From assembly GCA_035707805.1 (NCBI GenBank), contig DASSTS010000039.1, positions 1-64,000 on the forward strand: a stretch of DNA of 64,000 bases, written 5' to 3'. Under the pieces are notes generated by a model. The model made no database searches. It worked only from the letters and a program-made list of their open reading frames with translations, and was not told where the DNA came from. A program made the translations under genes and the position numbers. This DNA comes from Castellaniella sp035707805 (lineage in GTDB: Bacteria; Pseudomonadota; Gammaproteobacteria; Burkholderiales; Burkholderiaceae_B). The first letter of the stretch is position 1; the number at the start of each line of letters is the position of its first letter. Positions 36,130-45,270 of the stretch are shown here, one piece after another.

Positions 36130-37143
36130 ATGAAAGCCTTTGGATATCGCCACCCCGGCGCCCTGGACCGCGAGGACGCCCTCGTCGAAATCGAACTGGA
36201 CCGGCCGTCGCCGGCCGGCCGCGACCTGCTGGTCGAGGTCCGGGCCGTGTCCGTCAATCCCGTGGACACCAAGATCCGCCGGCGGGTCGGGCCCGAGGGC
36301 CAGGACTGGAAGGTCCTGGGCTGGGACGTGGCCGGCCGGGTCGTGGCCGCGGGGCCGGCGGCCAGCCGGTTCAAGCCCGGCGACGAGGTCTTCTACGCCG
36401 GCTCGGTGGCGCGGCAGGGGGCCAACAGCGAATACCACCTGGTCGATGAACGCATCGTGGGCCACAAGCCCGCCAGGCTCGACGACGCCCACGCGGCCGC
36501 GCTGCCCCTGACCTCGATCACCGCCTGGGAGATGCTCTTCGAGCGGCTGGAGGTGCGCAAGCCCGTGCCCGGCGCGGCGAACGCGATCCTGATCATCGGC
36601 GGCGCCGGGGGCGTCGGATCCATCGCCGTCCAGCTCGCCAAGGCCGTGGGCGGCCTGACCGTGATCGCCTCGGCCTCGCGGCCCGAAACCCGCGAATGGG
36701 TGCGGTCCCTGGGCGCCGACCACGTGGTAGACCACCGCCAGCCCCTGGCGCCGCAGATCGCCGCGCTGGGAATCGGCCAGCCCGGATTCGTGTTTTCCAT
36801 CACCGCCACCCACGAGCACGTGGCCGACGTGGTCGAGCTGATCGCGCCGCAGGGGCGCTTCGGGCTCATCGACGATCCCGAAAGCCTGGACGTCCTGGGA
36901 TTCAAGCGCAAGTCCGTGTCCATCCACTGGGAATCCATGTTCACCCGCTCGCTGTTCGAGACGCCCGACATGGGCCGCCAGGGCGAACTGCTCGACGAAG
37001 TCGCCCGCCTCGTGGACGAGGGCCGCCTGCGCAGCACGCTGGCGCAGCGCCTGCGGCCCATCAACGTCGCCAACCTGCGGCAGGCCCACGCCCTGCTGGA
37101 GAGCGGCCGGGCCCGCGGCAAGGTGGTGCTGGAAGGCTTCTGA
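36130..37143 (+). CDS. Zinc-binding-alcohol-dehydrogenase-family (quinone-oxidoreductase-like) protein
   Basis: A 337-residue MDR-superfamily NADPH oxidoreductase with an N-terminal GroES-like domain (VSVNPVDTKIRRR, VLGWDVAGRVVAAG) and Rossmann motif IIGGAGGVGSIAVQLAKAVGG (about 155-175). No structural or catalytic zinc ligands are seen, as in quinone/enone reductases. It starts with AGGAG upstream and is divergent from the HxlR regulator, its probable controller. Likely a reductase of electrophilic carbonyls or quinones; substrate unknown. Confidence 0.87.
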   Translation: MKAFGYRHPGALDREDALVEIELDRPSPAGRDLLVEVRAVSVNPVDTKIRRRVGPEGQDWKVLGWDVAGRVVAAGPAASRFKPGDEVFYAGSVARQGANSEYHLVDERIVGHKPARLDDAHAAALPLTSITAWEMLFERLEVRKPVPGAANAILIIGGAGGVGSIAVQLAKAVGGLTVIASASRPETREWVRSLGADHVVDHRQPLAPQIAALGIGQPGFVFSITATHEHVADVVELIAPQGRFGLIDDPESLDVLGFKRKSVSIHWESMFTRSLFETPDMGRQGELLDEVARLVDEGRLRSTLAQRLRPINVANLRQAHALLESGRARGKVVLEGF

Positions 37144-37330
37144 CAATTGTCGTCTCCCTGACAGCCGGCGCGCCGCGCCTGATCTAAGGTGATCCCGCCG
37201 AACAGGCGCTGTCGCCAAGTGCTACAGTAAGCCTGCGACGCAGTGGCCGCCCTCGATCAGGCGCGGCCACGTCGGGGGCGCCACCCGTGTCCCGCGACCG
37301 TGACGAACATGAATCCGGAGACAATGCACC

Positions 37331-38485
37331 ATGGATTTTCGCCTCAGCGAAGAACAACAGGCCTTTGCGCAGGCTGCCCGAGAGTTCGCCCAGGGAGAGC
37401 TCGCCCCGCACGCCGCCCTGTGGGACGAGGAGCACATCTTTCCCCGCGAGGCCTTCGCCAAGGCCGGCGAGCTGGGCTTCTGCGCGATGTATGCGCCCGA
37501 ATCCATCGGCGGGCTGGGCCTGCCCCGGCTGGACGCCACCCTCGTGTTCGAGGAAATGGCGGCGGTGGATCCTTCCACCACGGCCTTCATCACCATCCAC
37601 AACATGGCCACCTGGATGGTCGGCACCTGGGCGCAGCCCGCCGTGCGCGACTTCTGGGGGCCGTTGCTGGCCAGCGGCGAAAAGCTGGCGTCCTATTGCC
37701 TGACCGAGCCGGGCTCGGGCTCGGACGCGGCCTCGCTCACGACCAGCGCCCGCCGCGACGGCGAGCACTACGTGCTCAACGGCGCCAAGGCTTTCATCTC
37801 GGGCGCGGGCGACACCGACGTGCTGGTCGTCATGGCGCGCACCGGCGGCGAGGGGCCGCGCGGGATCTCGGCCCTGGTCGTGCCCGCCGATGCCGAGGGC
37901 ATCACCTACGGCCGCAAGGAAAACAAGATGGGCTGGAACAGCCAGTCCACGCGGCCCATCACCTTCGAGAACGTCCGCGTGCCCGTGCAGAACCGCCTGG
38001 GCGAGGAGGGCGAGGGATTCCGCTTCGCCATGAAGGGCCTGGACGGCGGACGCATCAACATCGCCACCTGTTCCGTGGGCGCGGCCCAGGGCGCCTACGA
38101 GGCCGCCCGCCGCTACATGGGCGAGCGCCGGCAGTTCGGCCGCCCGCTTGCGGATTTCCAGGGGCTGCAGTTCAAGCTGGCCGACCTGCTGGCCAATATC
38201 GTCGCCTCGCGCCAGATGGTGCGGCTGGCGGCGGCCAAGCTCGACGAGAACGATCCGCAGGCCAGCGCCTACTGCGCCATGGCCAAGCGATTCGCCACGG
38301 ACCTGTGCTTCCAGTCCTGCCTGGATGCGCAGCAGATCCACGGCGGCTACGGCTACCTGAAGGACTACCCCCTGGAACGCCTGGTGCGCGACACCCGCGT
38401 CCACCAGATCCTGGAGGGCACCAACGAAATCATGCGCGTGATCGTCGCGCGACACATCCTCAACCAGGAGGCTGACCTGAGATGA
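37331..38485 (+). CDS. Acyl-CoA dehydrogenase, probably isobutyryl-CoA dehydrogenase
   Basis: FAD enzyme introducing a 2,3-double bond in acyl-CoA. 384 residues with the family motifs YCLTEPGSGSDAASL, RRQFGRPLADFQGLQFKLAD and QIHGGYGYLKDYPLERLVRD; the catalytic Glu is in HQILEGTNEIMRVI. The next genes are a 3-hydroxyisobutyryl-CoA hydrolase-like protein and 3-hydroxyisobutyrate dehydrogenase, so isobutyryl-CoA (from valine) is the likely substrate. The stop overlaps the next ATG (ATGA at 38482-38485). The 187-base region upstream shows no clear promoter. Confidence 0.88.
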   Translation: MDFRLSEEQQAFAQAAREFAQGELAPHAALWDEEHIFPREAFAKAGELGFCAMYAPESIGGLGLPRLDATLVFEEMAAVDPSTTAFITIHNMATWMVGTWAQPAVRDFWGPLLASGEKLASYCLTEPGSGSDAASLTTSARRDGEHYVLNGAKAFISGAGDTDVLVVMARTGGEGPRGISALVVPADAEGITYGRKENKMGWNSQSTRPITFENVRVPVQNRLGEEGEGFRFAMKGLDGGRINIATCSVGAAQGAYEAARRYMGERRQFGRPLADFQGLQFKLADLLANIVASRQMVRLAAAKLDENDPQASAYCAMAKRFATDLCFQSCLDAQQIHGGYGYLKDYPLERLVRDTRVHQILEGTNEIMRVIVARHILNQEADLR

Positions 38486-39648
38486 ATGCACCCGCTGCCG
38501 CTTCCGGCCCCGACGAGCCGGCGGATCCGGTCCTGTTCCAGGAACTCCCCGCCGGCGGCGGCCGGCGCATCGGCGTGGCGGTCCTCAACAGCCCGCAGAC
38601 GCTCAACGGCCTGTCCCTGGCCATGTGCCGCCAGCTGGACGACCGCCTGGCCGACTGGGAAGACGACGACCGCATCGCGGCCGTCGTGCTGCGCGGCGCG
38701 GGCGACAAGGCCTTCTGCGCGGGCGGCGACCTGCACGGCCTCTATCGCGGCATGCTCGACAGTCCGGCGGGCGACGCCTGGGCCAACGTCCAGGCGCGCG
38801 GCTTCTTTGAAACGGAATACCGGCTGGACTACCGCATCCACCGCTACGCCAAGCCGGTCCTGTGCTGGGGCAGCGGCATCGTCATGGGCGGCGGCGTCGG
38901 CCTGATGCTGGGCGCCAGCCACCGCCTGGTCACGCCCACGACCCGCTTTGCCATGCCCGAAGTCACGATCGGGCTGTATCCGGACGTCGCGGGCACCTGG
39001 ATGCTCAGCCGCCTGCCGCGCGGCATCGGCGAATTCCTGGCGTTCACGGGGGCGCAGCTCGGCGCGGCCGATTGCCTGCACTACGGGCTGGCCGACCGGA
39101 TCTGCGAGGCGGACGGTTTCGATGCCCTGACGGGCGCGCTGGCGGCCGTGGAATGGTCGGGCAATGCCGCCGAGCGCGCGGCCCAGGTGGACGCCGTGCT
39201 GGACGCCCTGCAGATCGGCACGCCCGAGCCCGGGCCCCTGCAGCGCCATTCGGACGCCATCCGCCGCGCCTGCGGGCGGGCGGACTTCCTGCAGATCGGC
39301 GCGGCCATCGCCGCCTGGAAGCGCCACGACGACCCCTGGCTGGCGCGGGCGGCGGCGACCTTCCTGGCCGGCTCGCCCGGCTCGGCGCGTCTCAGCCACA
39401 CCCTGCTCAACCGTGCGCGCCACCAGTCCCTGGCGGACGTCTTCCGCATGGAATACATCGCCTCGCTGCATTGCTGCGCCGAGCCCGATTTCCGCGAGGG
39501 CATCCGCGCGCTGCTGATTGACAAGGACAAGTCGCCGCGTTGGCGGCCGGGCACCCTGGAACAGGCCTCCACCGACTGGGTGCGGCGGTTCCTCGCGCAG
39601 CCCTGGCCGGCGGGGCAGGCGCATCCGCTGGCCGACCTCAGAGGCTGA
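38482..39648 (+). CDS. 3-hydroxyisobutyryl-CoA hydrolase-type enoyl-CoA hydratase family protein
   Basis: A 388-residue crotonase-fold protein, longer than hydratases (about 260) and equal in length to HIBCH. Core motifs are FCAGGDLHGLYRGM and GIVMGGGVGLMLGASHRLVTP with FAMPEVTIGLYPDVAGTWMLSRLP, whose Glu is the HIBCH-type catalytic residue. Expected to hydrolyse 3-hydroxyisobutyryl-CoA in valine breakdown. A separate enoyl-CoA hydratase for the preceding step is not present in the operon, so either another locus supplies it or this protein is broader. Confidence 0.85.
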   Translation: MNAPAAASGPDEPADPVLFQELPAGGGRRIGVAVLNSPQTLNGLSLAMCRQLDDRLADWEDDDRIAAVVLRGAGDKAFCAGGDLHGLYRGMLDSPAGDAWANVQARGFFETEYRLDYRIHRYAKPVLCWGSGIVMGGGVGLMLGASHRLVTPTTRFAMPEVTIGLYPDVAGTWMLSRLPRGIGEFLAFTGAQLGAADCLHYGLADRICEADGFDALTGALAAVEWSGNAAERAAQVDAVLDALQIGTPEPGPLQRHSDAIRRACGRADFLQIGAAIAAWKRHDDPWLARAAATFLAGSPGSARLSHTLLNRARHQSLADVFRMEYIASLHCCAEPDFREGIRALLIDKDKSPRWRPGTLEQASTDWVRRFLAQPWPAGQAHPLADLRG

Positions 39649-39683
39649 ACAAGAACAACCTAGCCATACCAAGGAGACATGCA

Positions 39684-40580
39684 ATGAGCAAGACGATCGC
39701 TTTCATCGGCCTGGGCCACATGGGCGGCCCGATGGCGCAAAACCTGCTGAAGGCGGGACATGCGCTCAAGGTCTTCGACCTGGTGCCGCAGGCCGTCGAG
39801 ACCGCCACCCGGGCGGGCGCGACGGCCGCCGCCTCGGCGGCCGAGGCCGTGGCGGGCGCCGACGTGGTGATCAGCATGCTGCCGGCCAGCCGCCACGTCG
39901 AGGGCCTTTACCTGGGCGGCGACGGCCTGCTGGCCTCGATCGCCCGCGGCACGCTGGTGCTGGAATGCAGCACGATCGCGCCCGAATCCGCCCGCAAGGT
40001 CTCCCGCGCGGCGGCCGAGCGCGGCATCCGCATGATCGATGCGCCCGTCTCGGGCGGCACCGGCGGGGCCGTGGCCGGAACGCTGACCTTCATCGTCGGC
40101 GGGGCCGCCGCCGATCTCGAAGCCGCCATGCCGTATCTCCAGGCCATGGGCAAGAACATCTTCCACGCCGGCGAAGCCGGGGCGGGGCAGGTGGCCAAGA
40201 TCTGCAACAACATGCTGCTGGGCATCCAGATGGCCGGCACGGCCGAGGCGCTGGCGCTGGGCGTGGCCAACGGCCTGGATCCCAAGACGCTGTCGGACAT
40301 CATCGCCAAGAGTTCGGGCCGCAACTGGGCCACCGAGCTCTACAACCCCTGGCCGGGCGTCATGGAACACGCGCCCGCCTCGCACGAATACCAGGGCGGC
40401 TTCGGCGTGGACCTGATGCTCAAGGACCTGGGCCTGGCGGCCGAGGCTTCCATGCAGGCGCGGGCCACCACGCCGCTGGGCGAGCTGGCCCGCAATCTGT
40501 ATGCCCTGCACAGCACCCAGGGCCACGGGCGGCTGGATTTCTCCAGCATCCTGAAGCTCTATCACCAGCCTCGCGACTAG
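39684..40580 (+). CDS. mmsB: 3-hydroxyisobutyrate dehydrogenase
   Basis: NAD-dependent oxidation of 3-hydroxyisobutyrate to methylmalonate semialdehyde. 298 residues with the Rossmann start IAFIGLGHMGGPMAQNL, substrate motif DAPVSGGTGGAVAGTLTFIVGG and catalytic Lys172 in AKICNNMLLGIQM. It has a strong AAGGAG site at 39671-39676. Last gene of the valine operon; mmsA (semialdehyde dehydrogenase) is absent from the window. Convergent with ygfZ, 4 bases apart. Confidence 0.93.
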   Translation: MSKTIAFIGLGHMGGPMAQNLLKAGHALKVFDLVPQAVETATRAGATAAASAAEAVAGADVVISMLPASRHVEGLYLGGDGLLASIARGTLVLECSTIAPESARKVSRAAAERGIRMIDAPVSGGTGGAVAGTLTFIVGGAAADLEAAMPYLQAMGKNIFHAGEAGAGQVAKICNNMLLGIQMAGTAEALALGVANGLDPKTLSDIIAKSSGRNWATELYNPWPGVMEHAPASHEYQGGFGVDLMLKDLGLAAEASMQARATTPLGELARNLYALHSTQGHGRLDFSSILKLYHQPRD

Positions 40581-40584
40581 GGCC

Positions 40585-41568
40585 TCAGGCGGCCGGCGCG
40601 TCCACCGCGCTGGCCGGCCGCAGGGCCAGGACCGGGCCGTCCGGCGCGCCGACCGCATAGCGCATGGCGGGCCAGTCGGACAGGGTGATCTCGGCGGCGA
40701 CGTGCAGGCGGTCCTGCCAGATCGCGGCTTCGATGATGCGGCCCGTCGGCCGCGCGGCGTCGCCGCCGGCCGCGTACAGGTCGCTGCCCGCGCCCGGCGC
40801 CGGGAGGTCCCGGGGCCAGGCCGCGACGCCCAGGGCCATGCGCCGCTTGACCGTGCCCCGGTAGTGGCTGCGGGCGATCACTTCCTGGCCGGGATAGCAG
40901 CCCTTGCGGAAATCGATGCCGCCGTTCAGGTCCATGTCGAGCGCGCTGGGCAGGAAGACGTCCTGGCTGGCTGCCCGGATCCAGGGCCAGCCGCTGTCCA
41001 GCCGCGCGGCGTCCCAGGCCGCCGAGCCGGATTCATCGGATGCCGGCAAGGCCGTCGTCGCGGCGGGGTCCCCGGGCCCGATGCGCCAGGCGGCGGGCAA
41101 CCGGGGGGCCGAATGCGGCGCCACGATCCAGTCGGCGCCGTCGACGGCCCGCCGGGACCAGGCCGGCAGCCCATGCAGGGCTGCCGGAACCCGGGAGGCC
41201 CCCGCCACGCCCCGCACGTCGCGCGCCTCGTCCAGCGAGAGCCGGACCTTGGAGCGCAGGACGAACATCTGCAGCCGCCGCAGCAAGCCCGGCACCAGGT
41301 CGCGGGAGACCATGAAATCCAGGATCTCGTCGCCGGAGCGCCAGACCACCCCGTTGGCCAGCAGGCGGCCCTGCGCCGTGCAGTAGCCGGCGGGGCGGGC
41401 CATGTCCTGCGGCATCCCCTCGACCGCATTGCTGAGCTGCCCATGCAGGAAGCCAGCCGCATCGGGCCCCTGCAGATGAATGATGGCCTGCTCGGCCAGC
41501 CGCCATTGTCCTTCCACGTCAAACACCCTCGTCGTCAGAGAGGCGGATCGGTCCGCCAAGCCATCCAT
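40585..41568 (-). CDS. ygfZ: YgfZ/GcvT-domain folate-binding protein
   Basis: Tetrahydrofolate-dependent factor that helps assemble or repair certain Fe-S proteins. About 327 residues with the family motif KGCYPGQEVIARSHYRGTVKRRM, whose Cys is essential in E. coli YgfZ, and an N-terminal GcvT-like fold (AIIHLQGPDAAGFLHGQLSNAVE, YCTAQGRLLANGVV). The ATG at 41568 is the first plausible start; no strong ribosome site is seen. It is divergent from mltG, a frequent pairing. Confidence 0.87.
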   Translation of the reverse strand: MDGLADRSASLTTRVFDVEGQWRLAEQAIIHLQGPDAAGFLHGQLSNAVEGMPQDMARPAGYCTAQGRLLANGVVWRSGDEILDFMVSRDLVPGLLRRLQMFVLRSKVRLSLDEARDVRGVAGASRVPAALHGLPAWSRRAVDGADWIVAPHSAPRLPAAWRIGPGDPAATTALPASDESGSAAWDAARLDSGWPWIRAASQDVFLPSALDMDLNGGIDFRKGCYPGQEVIARSHYRGTVKRRMALGVAAWPRDLPAPGAGSDLYAAGGDAARPTGRIIEAAIWQDRLHVAAEITLSDWPAMRYAVGAPDGPVLALRPASAVDAPAA

Positions 41569-41707
41569 GATACCGGCCGGGCCCGCTTCGACCAAGCCAT
41601 GACCCTGCCTGCCCTGGGGCTCCTGCGGCCCCGGGGCCAGCGGGACGGCGTCCCCGGCGCCGCGCCGGCCCCCCAGGGGCCAGACTCCCTCGGGTAAACT
41701 GGCGTCC

Positions 41708-42718
41708 ATGAAAAAGATGATGCGCTCTCTCATCTGGCTGCTGATCGTATGCCTGGCCCTGCTGGGCGCGGGCATCGGCGGCGCCGCCTGGTGGGGCTGG
41801 AAACGCCCCGTGACCCTGGAAACCCCGGTCGTGGACTACATGATCGAGTCCGGCAGCACGCCTCGCCAGATCGCCCTGGCCATGCAGGCGGCCGGCATCG
41901 CGGTCGATCCTCTGGCCTTTGCCTGGCTGGCGCGCCTCAGCGGCCGCGACAAATTGCTCAAGGCCGGCGCCTACGAGGCGCGCGCCGGGGATACGCCCTG
42001 GATGCTGCTGGAACGTATGGCCAACGGTGACATGACCCAGGTGCGCCTGACGTTCCCGGAGGGCTGGACCTTCGCCCAGATGCGGGCCGCCCTGGATGCC
42101 GACCCCAAGGTCCGCCACGACACCCTCGGGCTGGACGAGGCCGCCGTCGCCCAGCGCCTGGGGCTGGACACCAAGTCCCTGGAAGGCCTGTTCTATCCGG
42201 ACACCTATGTGTTCGCGCCCGGCACCTCCGACCTCGACATCCTGCGCCGCGCCGCGCAGGCCGGCCGCCAGGTGCTGGACCGTCTCTGGAAAGAGCGCGA
42301 CCGCGACCTGCCGCTGGCTGATCCCTACCAGGCGCTGATCCTGGCCTCCATCGTCGAAAAGGAAACCGGCCACGGCAGCGACCGCGCGCGGATCGCCGGG
42401 GTCTTCGTCAATCGCCTGCGCCTGGGCATGCCGCTGCAGACCGATCCGACCGTGATCTACGGGATGGGGGACCGCTACCAGGGGCGCCTGCGCAAGAAAG
42501 ACCTGGAACAGGACACGCCCTGGAACACCTACACCCGCGCGGGCCTGCCGCCCACACCGATCGCGAACCCCGGCAAGGCGGCGCTGACGGCCGCCCTGCA
42601 CCCGGAGCATCACGACTTCCTCTATTTCGTCTCCCGGGGAGACGGCACCAGCGAATTCTCCCGCAACCTCTCGGCCCACAATCAGGCGGTCGGGCGATAT
42701 ATCCTCAAGCGGAACTGA
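41708..42718 (+). CDS. mltG: Endolytic transglycosylase MltG
   Basis: Inner-membrane lytic transglycosylase (YceG family) that cleaves nascent glycan strands and helps set their length. 336 residues with an N-terminal membrane anchor (about 6-28), a LysM-like region and the catalytic domain with ILASIVEKETG (Glu219, matching Glu218 of E. coli MltG), PLQTDPTVIYG and NTYTRAGLPPTPIANPG. It is followed after 4 bases by tmk, the conserved mltG-tmk-holB-tatD order. Confidence 0.94.
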   Translation: MKKMMRSLIWLLIVCLALLGAGIGGAAWWGWKRPVTLETPVVDYMIESGSTPRQIALAMQAAGIAVDPLAFAWLARLSGRDKLLKAGAYEARAGDTPWMLLERMANGDMTQVRLTFPEGWTFAQMRAALDADPKVRHDTLGLDEAAVAQRLGLDTKSLEGLFYPDTYVFAPGTSDLDILRRAAQAGRQVLDRLWKERDRDLPLADPYQALILASIVEKETGHGSDRARIAGVFVNRLRLGMPLQTDPTVIYGMGDRYQGRLRKKDLEQDTPWNTYTRAGLPPTPIANPGKAALTAALHPEHHDFLYFVSRGDGTSEFSRNLSAHNQAVGRYILKRN

Positions 42719-42722
42719 CACC

Positions 42723-43385
42723 ATGACGCGGCGCGGCTGTTTCATCACGCTCGAAGGCCTGGACGGGGCCGGCAAGAGCACCCATGCCGGCTGGATGGCC
42801 GGCTGGCTGCGCGAGGCGGGCATCGACCTGCTGGAGACCCGCGAGCCCGGCGGCACGCCCGTGGGCGAGCAGCTGCGCGAGCTGGTCCTGCACCAGGCCA
42901 TGGACCTGCGCACCGAAACCCTGATCATGTTCGCCGCCCGCAACGAGCACTGGCGCGCCGTGATCCGCCCGGCGCTGGAGCGCGGCCAGTGGGTGCTGTG
43001 CGACCGCTACACCGACGCCTCCTTCGCCTACCAGGGCGGCGGCCGGCAGCTCGGCCCCGAGCCGATCCGCCTGCTGGAGGACTGGGTGCAGCAAGGCCAG
43101 GGGCCGGACTGCACCTTCCTGTTCGACGTGCCGCTGGAGACCGCCCGCGCGCGCCTGCGGCAGGGCCGCGCCGCCGAGGACCGCTTCGAGCGGGAAGGCG
43201 AGGCATTCTTCGATCGCACCCGCCGCGCCTACCACGCCCGGGTCGAGGCCGACCCCGGCCGATTCCAGGTCATCGACGCGCGGTGCGGCATCGCGGAGAT
43301 CCGCGTCCGGCTCGAGTCCGCCCTGCGGGACCTGCTGCGGGCCCGCGGCGTCACCGCCCCGGCGCGGTCCGGAGACAGCGCGTGA
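42723..43385 (+). CDS. tmk: Thymidylate kinase
   Basis: Phosphorylates dTMP to dTDP. 220 residues with P-loop FITLEGLDGAGKST (about 8-21), the DRYTDASFAYQGGGR motif, and a lid region RLRQGRAAEDRFERE with Arg residues of the type II (E. coli-like) enzyme. Its stop overlaps the holB GTG start. Confidence 0.95.
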   Translation: MTRRGCFITLEGLDGAGKSTHAGWMAGWLREAGIDLLETREPGGTPVGEQLRELVLHQAMDLRTETLIMFAARNEHWRAVIRPALERGQWVLCDRYTDASFAYQGGGRQLGPEPIRLLEDWVQQGQGPDCTFLFDVPLETARARLRQGRAAEDRFEREGEAFFDRTRRAYHARVEADPGRFQVIDARCGIAEIRVRLESALRDLLRARGVTAPARSGDSA

Positions 43386-44407
43386 GCATTCCCGAATTCC
43401 TGCCCTGGCAGCAGACGTTGGCGCGCGACTGGCTGTCGGCCCGGGACCGATTCGCCCATGCCTGGCTGGTCCACGGCCTGCCCGGCATCGGCCAGTTCGA
43501 ATTCGCCATGGCGGGCGCCGCCAGCCTGCTGTGCGAATCGCCGCAGGCGGGACTGGCCTGCGGGCAATGCCAGGCCTGCCGCTGGGTGCAGGCCGGCAAC
43601 CACCCGGACCTGCGCCGCATCCGGCCCGATGCGGTCGCGGTCCAGGAAGGCGCGGGCGAGGAAGCCGACGAATCCGGCGGCAAGAAGCAGCCGTCCCGGG
43701 ATATCCGCATCGAGCAGATCCGCAACCTGCTGCCCTGGTTCAACACCGCCACCCACCGGGGCGGCTGGCGGGTCGCCCTGCTGTATCCCGCCGAGGCCCT
43801 GAACACCGTCGCCGCCAATGCGCTGCTGAAGATCCTGGAGGAACCCCCGGCCCATACCGTGTTCCTGCTGGTGGCCCAGGCGCCCGACCGGCTGCTGCCC
43901 ACCCTGGTCTCGCGCTGCCGCCGCCTGCCGATGCCGGTGCCGGCGGCGCCGCAGGCGCTGGCCTGGCTGCAGGAACAGGGGGTGGATCACGCCGCCGCGC
44001 GGCTGGCCGCCGCGGGCGGCGCGCCCCTGCTGGCCCGGCAGCACGCCGCCGCCGGCCAGCCGGCGATTCCGGCCTGGCTGGACCGATTCCTGGATCTCGC
44101 GGCCGGCGGCGGCACCGCCGCGGCGCTGGCCGACGCCCTGGTAGCCGAGGACACCGCCGCCTGGGTCGATGCCTTCCAGCGGCTCTGGCTGGACCTGGGG
44201 CTGGCCGCGCACGGCCTGCCGGCGCGGTATTATCCCGAGCAGGGAGACCGCATCCAGGTCCTGGCCCAGAGGCTGGACCCGGCGGCCCTGGCCCGGTGCG
44301 GCCAATGGCTGCAGGAGCAGCGCCGCCTGGCCGGGCACCCCCTGAATCCGAAACTGCTGGCCGACCACGCGGCCCAGCGCTTGCTGCAGGCCGTACGTCC
44401 GGCCTGA
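43382..44407 (+). CDS. holB: DNA polymerase III delta-prime subunit
   Basis: Clamp-loader stator subunit. About 341 residues beginning at GTG 43382, which overlaps the tmk stop (GTGA). It has the AAA+ fold with degenerate P-loop (HAWLVHGLPGIGQFEFA), a zinc module with Cys residues in LLCESPQAGLACGQCQACRW, and the SRC sensor motif in TLVSRCRRLPMPVP. The missing P-loop Lys-Ser/Thr is normal for delta-prime, which does not hydrolyse ATP. Confidence 0.9.
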   Translation: MSIPEFLPWQQTLARDWLSARDRFAHAWLVHGLPGIGQFEFAMAGAASLLCESPQAGLACGQCQACRWVQAGNHPDLRRIRPDAVAVQEGAGEEADESGGKKQPSRDIRIEQIRNLLPWFNTATHRGGWRVALLYPAEALNTVAANALLKILEEPPAHTVFLLVAQAPDRLLPTLVSRCRRLPMPVPAAPQALAWLQEQGVDHAAARLAAAGGAPLLARQHAAAGQPAIPAWLDRFLDLAAGGGTAAALADALVAEDTAAWVDAFQRLWLDLGLAAHGLPARYYPEQGDRIQVLAQRLDPAALARCGQWLQEQRRLAGHPLNPKLLADHAAQRLLQAVRPA

Positions 44408-44432
44408 CATCCACCGATCCTGATCCGCGCCC

Positions 44433-45224
44433 ATGTACGTCGATTCCCACTGCCATCTCAATTTCCCCGACCTCCAGGCCCAGTTGCCGGAGGTGCTGCA
44501 GCGCATGTGCGCCGCCCAGGTCGGCCACGCGCTGGTGGTCAGCGTCAACCTGCGGGACTGGCCGGGCCTGATGGCGATCGTCGAGGCGCACCCCCATCTG
44601 CATGCCTCGGTCGGCGTCCATCCGGACAACGACGCCGAGGACGACGACACGGCGGAACCGAGCCTCGACGACCTGGTGTCCCGCGCCGCGCATCCCAAGG
44701 TCGTGGCCATCGGCGAAACCGGGCTGGACTATTACCGCCTGACCGAACCGCTGGACTGGCAGCGCGAGCGCTTTCGCACGCACATCCGCGCCGCCCGCGC
44801 GACGGGGCTGCCCCTGATCATCCACACGCGTTCGGCGCCCGAGGACACGCTGCGCCTCATGCGCGAGGAGCAGGCCGGCAAAGGCGTGATGCACTGCTTC
44901 ACGGAATCCTGGGACGTCGCACGGGCGGCGATGGACCTGGGTTTCTTCATCTCGTTCTCGGGCATCGTGACTTTCAAGAATGCCGTTCAACTGCAGGAAG
45001 TCGCCCGCAAGATGCCGCTCGATCGCATGCTGATCGAGACCGATTCCCCCTACCTGGCCCCGGTGCCGTACCGCGGGAAACTCAACGACCCGTCCAAGGT
45101 GATCCACGTCGCCGAGAAGATCGCCGAGTTGCGGGGCGTGCCGGTGTCCGACATCGAGCAGGCCACGGCCGACAATTACTTCACGCTGTTCGACAAGGTC
45201 GGGGGACCGGCGTCCGCGCCCTGA
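44433..45224 (+). CDS. tatD: TatD-family metal-dependent hydrolase
   Basis: TIM-barrel metal-dependent DNase/exonuclease family of 263 residues. Metal ligands are visible: HxH in MYVDSHCHLNFP, Glu in VAIGETGLDYYR, His in LIIHTRSA and MHCFTES, and Asp in LIETDSPYLAPVP. In the holB-adjacent position it corresponds to the YcfH (TatD-like) paralogue of E. coli; the gene symbol is given by family only. Confidence 0.88.
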   Translation: MYVDSHCHLNFPDLQAQLPEVLQRMCAAQVGHALVVSVNLRDWPGLMAIVEAHPHLHASVGVHPDNDAEDDDTAEPSLDDLVSRAAHPKVVAIGETGLDYYRLTEPLDWQRERFRTHIRAARATGLPLIIHTRSAPEDTLRLMREEQAGKGVMHCFTESWDVARAAMDLGFFISFSGIVTFKNAVQLQEVARKMPLDRMLIETDSPYLAPVPYRGKLNDPSKVIHVAEKIAELRGVPVSDIEQATADNYFTLFDKVGGPASAP

Positions 45225-45270
45225 GCCCGGCGCCCGAACCGCAGCCATTTTCCGACGGAGGTCCGCCGCC

